From assembly GCA_902793845.1 (NCBI GenBank), contig CADBFE010000018.1, positions 1-40,463 on the forward strand: a stretch of 40,463 nucleotides of DNA, read 5' to 3'. The stretch is from an uncultured Lachnospiraceae bacterium (GTDB lineage Bacteria; Bacillota; Clostridia; Lachnospirales; Lachnospiraceae). The translations under genes were made by a program, and so were the position numbers. Of the stretch, positions 32,938-40,463 are shown one piece after another. A model generated the notes under the pieces. It was not told the DNA's origin and searched no databases. It saw only the letters and a program-made list of their open reading frames with translations. How positions within the stretch are numbered: position 1 is the first letter of the stretch; each line of letters begins with the position of its first letter.

Positions 32938-33972
32938 TTATACCGTATCGCCTTCGCTGATAGTCGTATCTCTCATTTTATATTCTTTATCCTCATCGAT
33001 CATTCCCAGCATGATATCAGCAAACTTAGGATCGAACTGACTGCCCTTTCCTTTTTCTATCTCTCCCCTTACTATCTCCTGAGAGAGGACATTTCTGTAG
33101 CTTCGCTTACTGGTCATGGCATCATAGGCATCTGCCACTGCGATGATCCTGGCCTCTTCCGGAATATTATCGCCGGCCAGTCCCTCAGGATATCCTCTTC
33201 CGTCAAATCTCTCATGATGACATTTGGCTCCGGATGCCAGCTCCGGCATTTCCTTGATATTACTCAATATCTTATCGCCGATTGAGGGATGTTTTTTTAT
33301 CATTCCGAATTCCTCATCGGTGAGTCTGCCCGGTTTGTTTATTACCCAGTCAGGTACACCAATCTTGCCTACGTCATGGAGGAGTCCCATCATGAAGATC
33401 TTCTCCTGACGCTTCTCATCATAGCCATACCTTTTAGCGATCTCTCTTGAATACTGGGCTACTCTCTCCGAATGACCGTTTGTATAATTATCCTTGGCAT
33501 CGATGGCATACGCAAGACTCTCGACTACATGGACAAACAGGCTCTCATATTCCTTTGTCTTTTCATGGACCATAGCCTCGAGATTGTGCTGGAGGCCGAT
33601 GAGCTCCACTGCGTGCCTTACCCTGAGCACCAGTACACTGGGTACAAAAGGCTTTCTGATAAAGTCCATAGCTCCAAGGGACAGTCCCCTGGTCTCGGCA
33701 TCTTCATCTTCATTGGCTGTCAGGAATATCACCGGGGTATCTCTCCATGCGACCTTGCCCTTTTTCAGCTCACTGACCACATCAAAACCGGTCATACCCG
33801 GCATATGGATATCCATCAGAATGAGATCAGGTGCGTCATGCTCCGTCGTATATTCCAAAAGAGCATCTCCCGACTTTAGTACGATCACATTAAACCCTGC
33901 TTCGCTTAAAGTACTCCAGGCTTTTTTCAGGATAATCGGATCATCATCAACTACTATAATCTGTGAATTCAT
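32938..33972 (-). CDS. Response regulator with HD-GYP output domain
   Basis: 344 aa. Receiver domain at residues 3-120: acidic pocket DDD 9-11, phosphoacceptor D54 in LILMDIHMPG and K107 in RKPF. HD-GYP domain about 150-330: GHSERVAQYSREIAK at 166-180, metal-binding HD at 199-200 (LLHDVGKIG), HHERFDGRGYPEGL at 252-265 containing the GYP motif, and DAYDAMTSKRSYR near 281-293. HD-GYP proteins with intact motifs hydrolyse cyclic di-GMP in the cytoplasm. GGGAGG precedes the ATG. It is divergent from the HPt gene (123 bp gap), which makes it a likely final receiver of the nearby phosphorelay. Confidence 0.95.
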   Translation of the reverse strand: MNSQIIVVDDDPIILKKAWSTLSEAGFNVIVLKSGDALLEYTTEHDAPDLILMDIHMPGMTGFDVVSELKKGKVAWRDTPVIFLTANEDEDAETRGLSLGAMDFIRKPFVPSVLVLRVRHAVELIGLQHNLEAMVHEKTKEYESLFVHVVESLAYAIDAKDNYTNGHSERVAQYSREIAKRYGYDEKRQEKIFMMGLLHDVGKIGVPDWVINKPGRLTDEEFGMIKKHPSIGDKILSNIKEMPELASGAKCHHERFDGRGYPEGLAGDNIPEEARIIAVADAYDAMTSKRSYRNVLSQEIVRGEIEKGKGSQFDPKFADIMLGMIDEDKEYKMRDTTISEGDTV

Positions 33973-34095
33973 TTTAACCTCCCTAAAATACTTTTTCTCT
34001 CGTATATGATATCGAAAAATCGTTTATCTATCAACTTCAGCGTGTTATACTCAAACTGTATAAATCAAAGTAAATCTCCCGGAGGAAGTGATCTT

Positions 34096-34677
34096 ATGAA
34101 CATTAATATACCCGGTATCGATACAGGGAAAGGAATCATAAATTCCGGTTCCCTCGAGCTTTACAAAGATCTCCTTAATGATGTCTACAGGCTCATAGAT
34201 GAAAAATGTGCCCTGGTAGAATCATATTTAAACGGAAATGATATACAAAACTATACTGTCCAGGTTCACTCATTAAAGTCAACCTGCCGTATGATCGGCG
34301 CCATGGACCTCGGAGAGGAATTCTTTACTCTTGAAAAGCTCGGTAAAGAAAATAATACAGAGCAGATCAGACTCCTCACACCGGATGTATTAAACTCATT
34401 CAGGTCATTAAAGCCTTATCTTGAGCCATATGCCGTCAAGGCAGACGGTGCCAGAAAAGTTTTTGACAAGGATGCCGTATCCGAGCTACTGCGCACTCTC
34501 ATCGCCGCAATCGATGACTTTAATTTAGATACTGCGGAAAAGACCGTAAACCTGCTCACCGGATATGATTACAATCCTGAGCTTGGCAAAGATATTGAAG
34601 CCCTCGGCAGACTCGTCTCAAACATCGACTATGAAGAAGCCAAAGATCTGGCCCGCCTGATACTTGAGCGTCTTTAA
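34096..34677 (+). CDS. Stand-alone HPt phosphotransfer protein
   Basis: 193 aa from ATG 34096, chosen for GGAGG 8-9 nt upstream; the longer frame contains no site. Residues about 20-110 form an HPt four-helix bundle with the phosphorylatable His in YTVQVHSLKSTCRMIGA (H58) and the following DLGEEFFTLEKLGKENN helix. A second helical part (about 115-193) has no His-containing motif and may be a degenerate second HPt bundle. It would carry phosphate from the receiver of a hybrid kinase to a response regulator. The hybrid kinase at 36009-38504 and the HD-GYP regulator at 32938-33972 are the obvious partners. The gene ends 6 bp from the convergent binding-protein gene. Confidence 0.85.
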   Translation: MNINIPGIDTGKGIINSGSLELYKDLLNDVYRLIDEKCALVESYLNGNDIQNYTVQVHSLKSTCRMIGAMDLGEEFFTLEKLGKENNTEQIRLLTPDVLNSFRSLKPYLEPYAVKADGARKVFDKDAVSELLRTLIAAIDDFNLDTAEKTVNLLTGYDYNPELGKDIEALGRLVSNIDYEEAKDLARLILERL

Positions 34678-34683
34678 GCGGCA

Positions 34684-35991
34684 TCAGTCTGTAGGTATCG
34701 TTCCGTAACCGGCTACCGCTTCATCTACGGTCATCTCACCGTTTACAACAGCAAAAGCCGCTGCCCTGAACTGTTTAACTGTCGTATCGAGCAGCTCTGT
34801 ATCTCTGAAATTAACTGTACAGTCTTCAGAAAATCCCGACAGCGATGAGTATATTTCATCAATGGAATAATCATCTGTGGGATTTATCAGTCTTTTCTCC
34901 TGTGCCATCAGTCCGAGCTGATCTTCACTGGTCAGGAACCGTATGAACTCATTTGTCATATCAAGGTTTTCACTGTTTTTGTTTACACTGAATAAGATCG
35001 ATACGGAATCCATATAATATCCGCTCTCGTCTCCTGAAGGTGCCACATAAAAATCATACCTGAACGGATTGGCCGAAAAAGCTTCCGAAGTACTCTCACG
35101 CTTTTTTGTTCCGGATACAACATCTCCCGAGCAGAGCATCATCGGTACATCTCCCTCGAAAAACCTCATTATGACTGAGTTGTAATCATCCTCTATTTCT
35201 GCCGAGCATTTCTCCACATCGATACATCCCGCATCTATAAACTCTTTTAACCTTGTCAGTGAATCTCTCATAGCTTCACCTGCAGCAGGGTCAAGATTAT
35301 TAAGTCCGTCCTCTACGCTTCTGTCATCCTTGACTGTTTTTGCAAACATCGGGTAGGCAAAAGTATATCCTATTCCGGGAGTCGTAGTAGTATTGGCACC
35401 CATTACAGGAGACTCATAACCGGCAGCCTTTAACTTCTCACATGTATCAACCAGCTCGTCAAAGTTCTCTGGTACCTCAAGATTCTCTTTTTCAAATATG
35501 TCCATATTTACAAGCATACCGTAGGATGTAGCAAATACCGGCAGTGCCAGTATCTCACCGTTATCCATCTCCCATCTGACTCCGGAGCGGATGCAGTCTA
35601 AGTTAATATCAAGCTCCGGGTCTGAGAGAACCTCTGCTCCGTCAAACAGTGGTGCAAACTGGTCATCTCCGTACATCCAGGGCTGTACCACATAGATATC
35701 AGGGGGTTCCTGACCTGCAAGTGCCGGTATGATCGTATTCCTGTAATCATCGAGATATACATACTGTATCTCACCGTTTGGATAGTATGCATAGAACCTC
35801 TCAAATGCACTCTCCAAAGACTCAAAATTAGAGTATGTTCCTGCTATAGTAAGTTTGTATTCTGTTTCAGTCGAATACCTGGGAGTAAATTCTTTGCTGA
35901 CCTCCCCGCCGGTCTGTCCGCATCCCGGCACGGCAAGTAACATCATTGCCGCACATGCTGCAGAAATAATCCTTTTTATACTTTTTTTCAT
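34684..35991 (-). CDS. Orphan extracellular solute-binding lipoprotein beside a sensor kinase
   Basis: 435 aa from ATG 35991 (AAAGGAG 5 nt upstream). Lipoprotein signal MKKSIKRIISAACAAMMLLAVPGC with C24. The mature part is a MalE-family (type 1) sugar-binding protein: KLTIAGTYSNFESLESAFERFYAYYPNGEIQYVYLDD, DIYVVQPWMYGDDQFAPLFDGAEVLSD, and a conserved DMTNEFIRFLTSEDQ close to the C-terminus. No permease or ATPase genes are adjacent. It begins 17 bp after the hybrid kinase gene on the same strand, so it is better explained as a ligand-presenting co-sensor than as an importer part (inference), though it could also serve a transporter encoded elsewhere. Confidence 0.9.
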   Translation of the reverse strand: MKKSIKRIISAACAAMMLLAVPGCGQTGGEVSKEFTPRYSTETEYKLTIAGTYSNFESLESAFERFYAYYPNGEIQYVYLDDYRNTIIPALAGQEPPDIYVVQPWMYGDDQFAPLFDGAEVLSDPELDINLDCIRSGVRWEMDNGEILALPVFATSYGMLVNMDIFEKENLEVPENFDELVDTCEKLKAAGYESPVMGANTTTTPGIGYTFAYPMFAKTVKDDRSVEDGLNNLDPAAGEAMRDSLTRLKEFIDAGCIDVEKCSAEIEDDYNSVIMRFFEGDVPMMLCSGDVVSGTKKRESTSEAFSANPFRYDFYVAPSGDESGYYMDSVSILFSVNKNSENLDMTNEFIRFLTSEDQLGLMAQEKRLINPTDDYSIDEIYSSLSGFSEDCTVNFRDTELLDTTVKQFRAAAFAVVNGEMTVDEAVAGYGTIPTD

Positions 35992-36008
35992 ATGTGCTCC
36001 TTTCCACA

Positions 36009-38504
36009 TTAATGTTTTCCCTTAAAATACTCTTTAGCCAGAGAGACTGCTCCGCTTTGATCTATTTCACCTGTATTTATACGTATGATTTTTGATTCAT
36101 CCGTACCATCCGTAAGAGCTGTCTCATCACCTGCAATTATGAGGTCCGTCTCATGATTTTTTAAATATGACGCCGCCTGCTCCTTAGATTTTACCACAGT
36201 GACATCATAACTGTCAGACAGCCATTCCTTTAACCTGCGCAACATATTCACATCTTCATTTATTACAAGGATGCTTTGGCGTTTTCCTAAGGACTCGGTT
36301 TCTTTATCCTCCGTGACTGTCTCAACTATGTTATGAGGCAGATACTTAAGGAGCATTTTTTCCAGTCTGCCCGTATCGATAGGCTTTGTCAGATAATCGT
36401 TAAAGCCTGCCTCAATATACATTTCACGCATTCCGGATACTGCGTTGGCTGTCAGACATATCACCGGAGTCTCTTTATTTGGCGTATCCGCGCACGCCTT
36501 CATCTCCTTTATGGTCTCTATACCGTCCTTGTCCGGCATCATGTGATCGAGAAAGATTACATCATAGAAATTTCGTTTAAACAGTGCTATGGCTGCATCT
36601 CCGCTATCCGCTGTCTCTATCTGCATCTTTGTCCTTGAGAGGAGATTTACAAATACTTTAAGATTTACTTCCGTATCATCAACTACCAGTACCCTTGCCT
36701 CTGGTGCCACAAATTTTGCTTTATACTGTTTTCTGTCACTGAGATATCGTTTAAATGCAGCATCAAATTCGCCCATAGGCTCAGGATTTACGACCTTTTG
36801 CTTTAAGTCAAAAGAAAATACCGAGCCTTTTCCGTACTCGCTCTCCACGCAGAGTTTGCTGTCCATCATATTTAGAAAACTCTGGGCAATAGCCATGCCA
36901 AGGCCTGTACCTTCGATGTTTCGGTTTTTCTTTTCTTCAATACGTTCAAAGGCTACAAACAGCTTGTCTAAATCTTCTTTCTTTATACCTATTCCCGTAT
37001 CTTTTACAGATACATGGAGGATGACACTGTCTCCGTCTTCTTCACACTTGCTGCACGATATCGAAAATACTATGCCGCCCTCTTTCGTATATTTAACGGC
37101 ATTAGAGAGAATGTTTGTTATTACCTGTTTTATCCTGATCTCATCGCCGGAGAGCATACTCGGGATATTTCTGTCCACATCAAGCTCAAACGAAAGGCCC
37201 TTTTCCTCTGCTCTGCGCTGGACCATATTCACGAGATCATTAAGGAGTGATACGAAACCGTAGTCAACCGGTATGATTTCCATCTTGCCTGCTTCTATTT
37301 TGGAGAAATCAAGGATATCGTTGATGATCCCAAGGAGAGTATCTCCTGCCGTACGTATGCTGTCCGCATACATCAGAGTCTCTTCCTCACGGCTGTCCCT
37401 TAAGATCATCTCATTCATGCCGATGATGGCATTCATCGGAGTCCTGATATCATGGGACATTGTGGAGAGAAAGAGTGATTTTGCTTCATTGGCCTGATTG
37501 GCCGCCTCTGCCGCAATTGAGAGCTTTCGATTGTAACCGCGGAGTATACACATATTGAAATGCAGCAGGATGAAGAGTCCTACCGATGCGATACCTAAAA
37601 GGAGCCAGTCTATTGACCTGCTGTCCGTCAGTTCCGTTGCTGGGATATATGCAATGAGATACCAGGAATCAAGACCGCTAAGGGGTGTGTAAGCTATGAC
37701 GCTGTCCTCTTTTTTGGAGTTTCGGATATGCATGGAACCTATCCCGGTGCGGATTGCATTTACAACATCGTTGTATTCCTGAGGTGACATAGGATTATAT
37801 GATTTGAAGTATTCAAAAAAGTTGCTGTTTTTCAAAGACTTGCCGTGAATCATGTAGTCGCCGTCCCAGTCAATCAGGGATATCTCCACATTTTCATACT
37901 CGCCCTTCAGGAAAACAAGCTTCTGCTCCAGACGGCTCACAGGTACGACGCGGATCACAAGACCGTCCCGTAAATCACCGGTCTCGCTATCCAGCACCTT
38001 TACATTATTCAAAAAGGCAATGGACTGGACGCCGTTTAACGGATTGGTATATGCCCTTGTCAGATTGACCCGGCCTTCTGCAATACCGTTTTCAAGATCA
38101 TCAAAAATTTTTATATGGGAATAATCTACAGAATAATCGGACGGATCTGTCGCACTGGCAGAGGTTGAGATGCCGTCAAGAGACCCGTCGTCTGTATAAA
38201 TCAGATGACCCGATATTTCGGGAGAAATTTTTGCTTTTCTGATATAAGATATAGCTTCATCAACAGTCATGGGCTCCCCTGCTTCTGCAGACCTGTTGAT
38301 ATAATTGGCCCAGATATCGCACAGATGCTGCTCATCTTCCAGATAATTGGCGATGATCTGCTCTGTTGTCGTTGTCATTTTCTCAAAAGCTGCAATTGAA
38401 GCCTCGTTTGATTCATGTGCCCTGTCATTTGCATATTTCACAATGACAAAAAGAATCAGTCCCACTATCAAGATGTTTATTATAATAATATTTCTTTTCT
38501 TCAA
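36009..38504 (-). CDS. Hybrid sensor histidine kinase
   Basis: 831 aa. The start is TTG 38504 with AGAGG 7 nt upstream. TM1 at 5-23; an outside sensor of about 275 residues with Cache-like strands (EISLIDWDGDYMIHGKSL and VIAYTPLSGLDSWYLIAYIP); TM2 about 300-320. HisKA with H351 in STMSHDIRTPMNAIIG; HATPase with N-box QVITNILSNAVKYTKEGG, DTGIGI and EGTGLGMAI; receiver domain about 604-725 with D653 in VIFLDHMMPDKDG. A further ~85 residues (about 745-831) resemble a second receiver that has lost its phosphoacceptor (DLIIAGDETALTD). The layout is that of a phosphorelay kinase that needs a separate HPt protein, which is encoded at 34096. It is co-transcribed with the solute-binding lipoprotein. 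Confidence 0.95.
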   Translation of the reverse strand: MKKRNIIIINILIVGLILFVIVKYANDRAHESNEASIAAFEKMTTTTEQIIANYLEDEQHLCDIWANYINRSAEAGEPMTVDEAISYIRKAKISPEISGHLIYTDDGSLDGISTSASATDPSDYSVDYSHIKIFDDLENGIAEGRVNLTRAYTNPLNGVQSIAFLNNVKVLDSETGDLRDGLVIRVVPVSRLEQKLVFLKGEYENVEISLIDWDGDYMIHGKSLKNSNFFEYFKSYNPMSPQEYNDVVNAIRTGIGSMHIRNSKKEDSVIAYTPLSGLDSWYLIAYIPATELTDSRSIDWLLLGIASVGLFILLHFNMCILRGYNRKLSIAAEAANQANEAKSLFLSTMSHDIRTPMNAIIGMNEMILRDSREEETLMYADSIRTAGDTLLGIINDILDFSKIEAGKMEIIPVDYGFVSLLNDLVNMVQRRAEEKGLSFELDVDRNIPSMLSGDEIRIKQVITNILSNAVKYTKEGGIVFSISCSKCEEDGDSVILHVSVKDTGIGIKKEDLDKLFVAFERIEEKKNRNIEGTGLGMAIAQSFLNMMDSKLCVESEYGKGSVFSFDLKQKVVNPEPMGEFDAAFKRYLSDRKQYKAKFVAPEARVLVVDDTEVNLKVFVNLLSRTKMQIETADSGDAAIALFKRNFYDVIFLDHMMPDKDGIETIKEMKACADTPNKETPVICLTANAVSGMREMYIEAGFNDYLTKPIDTGRLEKMLLKYLPHNIVETVTEDKETESLGKRQSILVINEDVNMLRRLKEWLSDSYDVTVVKSKEQAASYLKNHETDLIIAGDETALTDGTDESKIIRINTGEIDQSGAVSLAKEYFKGKH

Positions 38505-38549
38505 TCTGCATCCTCTGAATAAAGCTCGGATATTTACATATAAATACTA

Positions 38550-38919
38550 TTAAATTATACCACTTTCTGCCCATGCTGACAGTACTTTCAAAAGCTCTTC
38601 ATAGGACGAAGCCACGTAATCGATATTATATTTTTCTTTTTCCGAGTCTATATCTCCATGGGGCATAAACCAGACTGATGTAAGGGATGCATTTTGTGCC
38701 CCGAGCATATCTGATGTAAGTGAATCTCCGATGACAATGCATGTGTCCTTTAAAACAATTATATACTTTGAATTCGACATGAGTCACATCGCCCAGTTTA
38801 TTTACCAAACTAATATCTACAATCGGAACATTATACTTCATCTTAGTGGATACCATCGGATTTCCTGAGATATCGACAGGATTCGAACCGAGTAAAGGCA
38901 ATATGTTTTTTTCTTTCAT
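38550..38919 (-). pseudogene. Chimeric remnant: unknown 5' gene piece joined to the 3' end of a HAD hydrolase
   Basis: From an ATG at 38919 with a perfect AAAGGAG, the frame encodes MKEKNILPLLGSNPVDISGN and about 35 more residues of an unrecognised protein. Near 38770 it loses sense; from there a different frame (38780-38550) gives the last ~65 residues of a HAD-superfamily hydrolase: CIVIGDSLTSDMLGAQNAS carries the motif IV aspartates, then YNIDYVASSYEELLKVL. The HAD body (motifs I-III) is missing. Neither part can be functional as it stands. It is likely the scar of a deletion or an excised/decayed mobile element. The promoter of the hybrid kinase lies in its 3' end. Confidence 0.75.
38554..38582 (-). 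promoter_or_regulatory. Promoter of the hybrid kinase-binding protein operon
   Basis: Minus strand: -35 CTGTCA (38582-38577), 17-nt spacer, perfect -10 TATAAT (38559-38554) with an extended TGG in front. It lies inside the end of the HAD remnant, about 50 nt upstream of the TTG start. Confidence 0.65.
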
Positions 38920-39189
38920 TTTTTTACTCCTTTCATTTTTTATGGGAATTTGGGAATTCCCGTTTTTCGAATGTTTGTTCACAATTTAATCAGCACATAT
39001 ACATCACCTACCAATCTCAATAGTTTTGGAATCTAAAATACCTTTTTCAGTTATTTACAAACCGACAATGAATCCGTTATTTTCAAAAGTCACTTGATAT
39101 AAAAGAGATGAACTGACATATTAAAAAGCATTTCCCTTTTTGGCTTTCTTATCCTTCTTTCAAATCTTTCCGTAAAAAACACAAAATAA

Positions 39190-39217
39190 AAAAGCGTGAC
39201 CACTACTTATGGTCACG
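39190..39217 (-). terminator. Rho-independent terminator
   Basis: Minus strand: CGTGACCA (39217-39210) pairs with TGGTCACG (39202-39195) over a 7-nt loop, followed by CTTTTTT. No gene lies directly upstream of it now, consistent with a lost gene or element between here and guaA. Confidence 0.85.
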
Positions 39218-39384
39218 AGCAGAATAATAAACAGTATTTTTTGATAATAATGGCATGGACAAGGCAAAAAGAGGGGCTGTGTGCCACGCACAGGGCTTTT
39301 AATATATAGAATCCACCAGTGATAGCCAATCGACCAGAACGGACGAAAATGGGCAAGTGTGGGGGCAAGACCGAGATAGAAAAA

Positions 39385-39408
39385 ATAAAAAAAGCCCGAT
39401 ATAGGGCT
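39385..39408 (-). terminator. Rho-independent terminator downstream of guaA
   Basis: Minus strand: AGCCC (39408-39404) pairs with GGGCT (39397-39393) over a 6-nt loop, followed by a long T-run (TTTTTTATTTTTT). It is the first good terminator after the guaA stop, 155 bp downstream. Confidence 0.75.
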
Positions 39409-39562
39409 ATGATAATACTTCTGTACGATGAATATCTGGCGAAAAGGATCTAAAACTGGGGATTTTTGAAAAGATTAGTAGAAATCGCCCCAAATTCGCC
39501 CCGTATCCCTTATCTTATACCCTGCAAAGCCCTGTATTAAAGGCTTTGCAGGATTTAAGGAA

Positions 39563-40463
39563 CTATTCCAGCTCTATCGTTCCCGGTGGCTTACTTGTTA
39601 AATCATAGAATACTCTGTTTACTCCGCGAACCTCGTTGATTACACGGCTCATTACCTTTTGGAGTACATCCCATGGGATCTGGGCTGCTTCGGCAGTCAT
39701 GAAGTCGATAGTCTTTACTGCTCTGAGTGCTACAGCGTAGTCGTATGTTCTTTCATCGCCCATAACACCTACTGACTGGAGGTTAGTAAGTGCTGCGTAG
39801 TACTGATCCGGCATCCATGAAGGGTTAAAGTTACGGGCACGGTCGAAGATTTCGTCCGGTGTGCTGCCCGATGCTTTCTTCTCACCAAGGTGTTCATTCT
39901 TCCACTCTTCTGCCGCCTTTGCTATCTCTTCTCTGTATATGAAGTCTGCTTCCTGTACGATGCGTACCTTTTCAGCTGTAACCTCACCTATTATACGGAT
40001 ACCGAGTCCCGGCCCCGGGAACGGCTGACGAAATACTAAGTGTTCCGGTATACCAAGTTCAAGGCCTGCCTTACGTACCTCATCCTTAAAGAGGTCTCTG
40101 AGCGGTTCGATGATTTCTTTAAAGTCTACGAAATCAGGAAGACCTCCCACATTGTGATGAGACTTGATCACTGCTGACTCACCGCCAAGGCCTGATTCAA
40201 CTACGTCAGGATATATGGTTCCCTGTGCAAGGAAGTCTACTTTGCCGATCTTCTTAGCTTCTTCCTCAAATACACGGATAAACTCTTCACCTATTATCTT
40301 ACGCTTTCTTTCAGGTTCTGTTACACCTGCAAGCTTGCTATAATATCTTTCCTGGGCATTGACCCTGATAAAGTTAAGGTCAAAGTTACCCTTAGGTCCA
40401 AATACTGCCTCGACCTCGTCTCCCTCATCTTTTCTAAGGAGACCGTGGTCTACAAATACACAG
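39563..40463 (-). CDS. guaA: GMP synthase (glutamine-hydrolysing), C-terminal part
   Basis: The 5' end is outside the window. The open frame continues without stop from 40463 ([18 protein letters not shown]) to a TAG at 39563, 299 codons. It covers the end of the ATP-pyrophosphatase domain ([37 protein letters not shown]) and the whole dimerisation domain ([27 protein letters not shown], ending in KPPGTIELE). The enzyme aminates XMP to GMP, using ammonia from glutamine, in the cytoplasm. The final codons are the classic conserved guaA 3' end used as an attachment site by many islands. The downstream 155 bp to the terminator carries no gene. Confidence 0.97.
   Translation of the reverse strand, partial: CVFVDHGLLRKDEGDEVEAVFGPKGNFDLNFIRVNAQERYYSKLAGVTEPERKRKIIGEEFIRVFEEEAKKIGKVDFLAQGTIYPDVVESGLGGESAVIKSHHNVGGLPDFVDFKEIIEPLRDLFKDEVRKAGLELGIPEHLVFRQPFPGPGLGIRIIGEVTAEKVRIVQEADFIYREEIAKAAEEWKNEHLGEKKASGSTPDEIFDRARNFNPSWMPDQYYAALTNLQSVGVMGDERTYDYAVALRAVKTIDFMTAEAAQIPWDVLQKVMSRVINEVRGVNRVFYDLTSKPPGTIELE

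Larger units (their letters stand above)
38983..39562. other. Gene-free stretch downstream of guaA with integration-site features
   Basis: About 580 bp with no credible gene on either strand. From the guaA side it holds: an 11-bp inverted repeat CCTGCAAAGCC/GGCTTTGCAGG (39521-39552) with no T-run; a short tandem repeat GGGGCGAATTT/GGGGCGATTTC on the minus strand (39503-39482), similar in style to arm sites of tyrosine integrases; and two strong minus-strand terminators. A small CTGTGTG/CGCACAG hairpin is at 39277-39293. The 3' end of guaA is a well-known insertion site for genomic islands, so this may be the scar of such an element. Confidence 0.45.

Noticed and set aside
38919-38982. Longer start of the chimeric remnant at 38982
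   Set aside because: The 21 extra residues precede the strong AAAGGAG and look like untranslated leader.
1-40463. CRISPR arrays, tRNA or rRNA genes
   Set aside because: I saw no regularly spaced repeat series and no tRNA-like cloverleaf or rRNA signature on either strand; the only long repeat is the pair 188-243/443-497.

Overview
This window looks like chromosomal DNA of a low- to mid-G+C anaerobic Firmicute, most likely a plant-polysaccharide-degrading member of the Lachnospiraceae (Butyrivibrio/Pseudobutyrivibrio/Roseburia-like). I infer this from strong AGGAGG ribosome binding sites, perfect sigma-A promoters, the Firmicute-type long GalT, the MalEFG-type transporter without its own ATPase, and several extracellular or cytoplasmic glycosidases. 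No database search was possible; all family calls come from motifs.

Left end (1-4180): the start of a sodium:solute symporter leaves the window at base 1. Upstream of it is a riboswitch-like structured RNA with a terminator, and a second copy of its 3' half lies 255 bp further up. Then comes an AT-rich accessory island: XRE regulator, PARG-like macrodomain protein and a DIP1984-like protein on the minus strand, divergent from a HicB-like antitoxin, a DUF3990 (ADP-ribosyltransferase-fold) protein and a 73-aa protein on the plus strand. This pairs a predicted ADP-ribosylating protein with a predicted ADP-ribose-removing protein and is the most unusual part of the window.

4181-14170: minus-strand housekeeping and accessory genes: an RlmI-like methyltransferase, a GH113 mannanase-like enzyme with a 32-aa membrane peptide in front, an acidic repeat protein, signal peptidase I, a Nudix hydrolase, a complete polyamine transporter potABCD (with an enlarged PotA and a doubly membrane-anchored PotD), and a MATE transporter. 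A lone GT2 glycosyltransferase sits on the plus strand.

14879-31267: a full beta-1,4-galactan utilisation locus. A membrane-anchored GH53 galactanase with a probable galactan-binding module cuts galactan outside. A solute-binding lipoprotein and two permeases import the oligosaccharides. A cytoplasmic GH53 and a GH42 beta-galactosidase reduce them to galactose, and GalK-GalT-GalE feed it into the Leloir pathway. A LacI-family regulator sits between the two arms, and three copies of the palindrome TTGCGCAA lie in the three promoters, which defines a likely regulon. The operon also carries a 609-aa protein of unrecognised family and a 74-aa zinc-ribbon protein.

31393-38504: a signalling cluster of chemoreceptor, HD-GYP response regulator, stand-alone HPt protein, orphan sugar-binding-type lipoprotein and hybrid histidine kinase, which together could form a complete phosphorelay ending in cyclic-di-GMP turnover.

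Right end (38550-40463): a broken, chimeric HAD-hydrolase remnant, a gene-free stretch with two terminators and integrase-arm-like repeats, and the 3' two-thirds of guaA, a common integration target for mobile elements.
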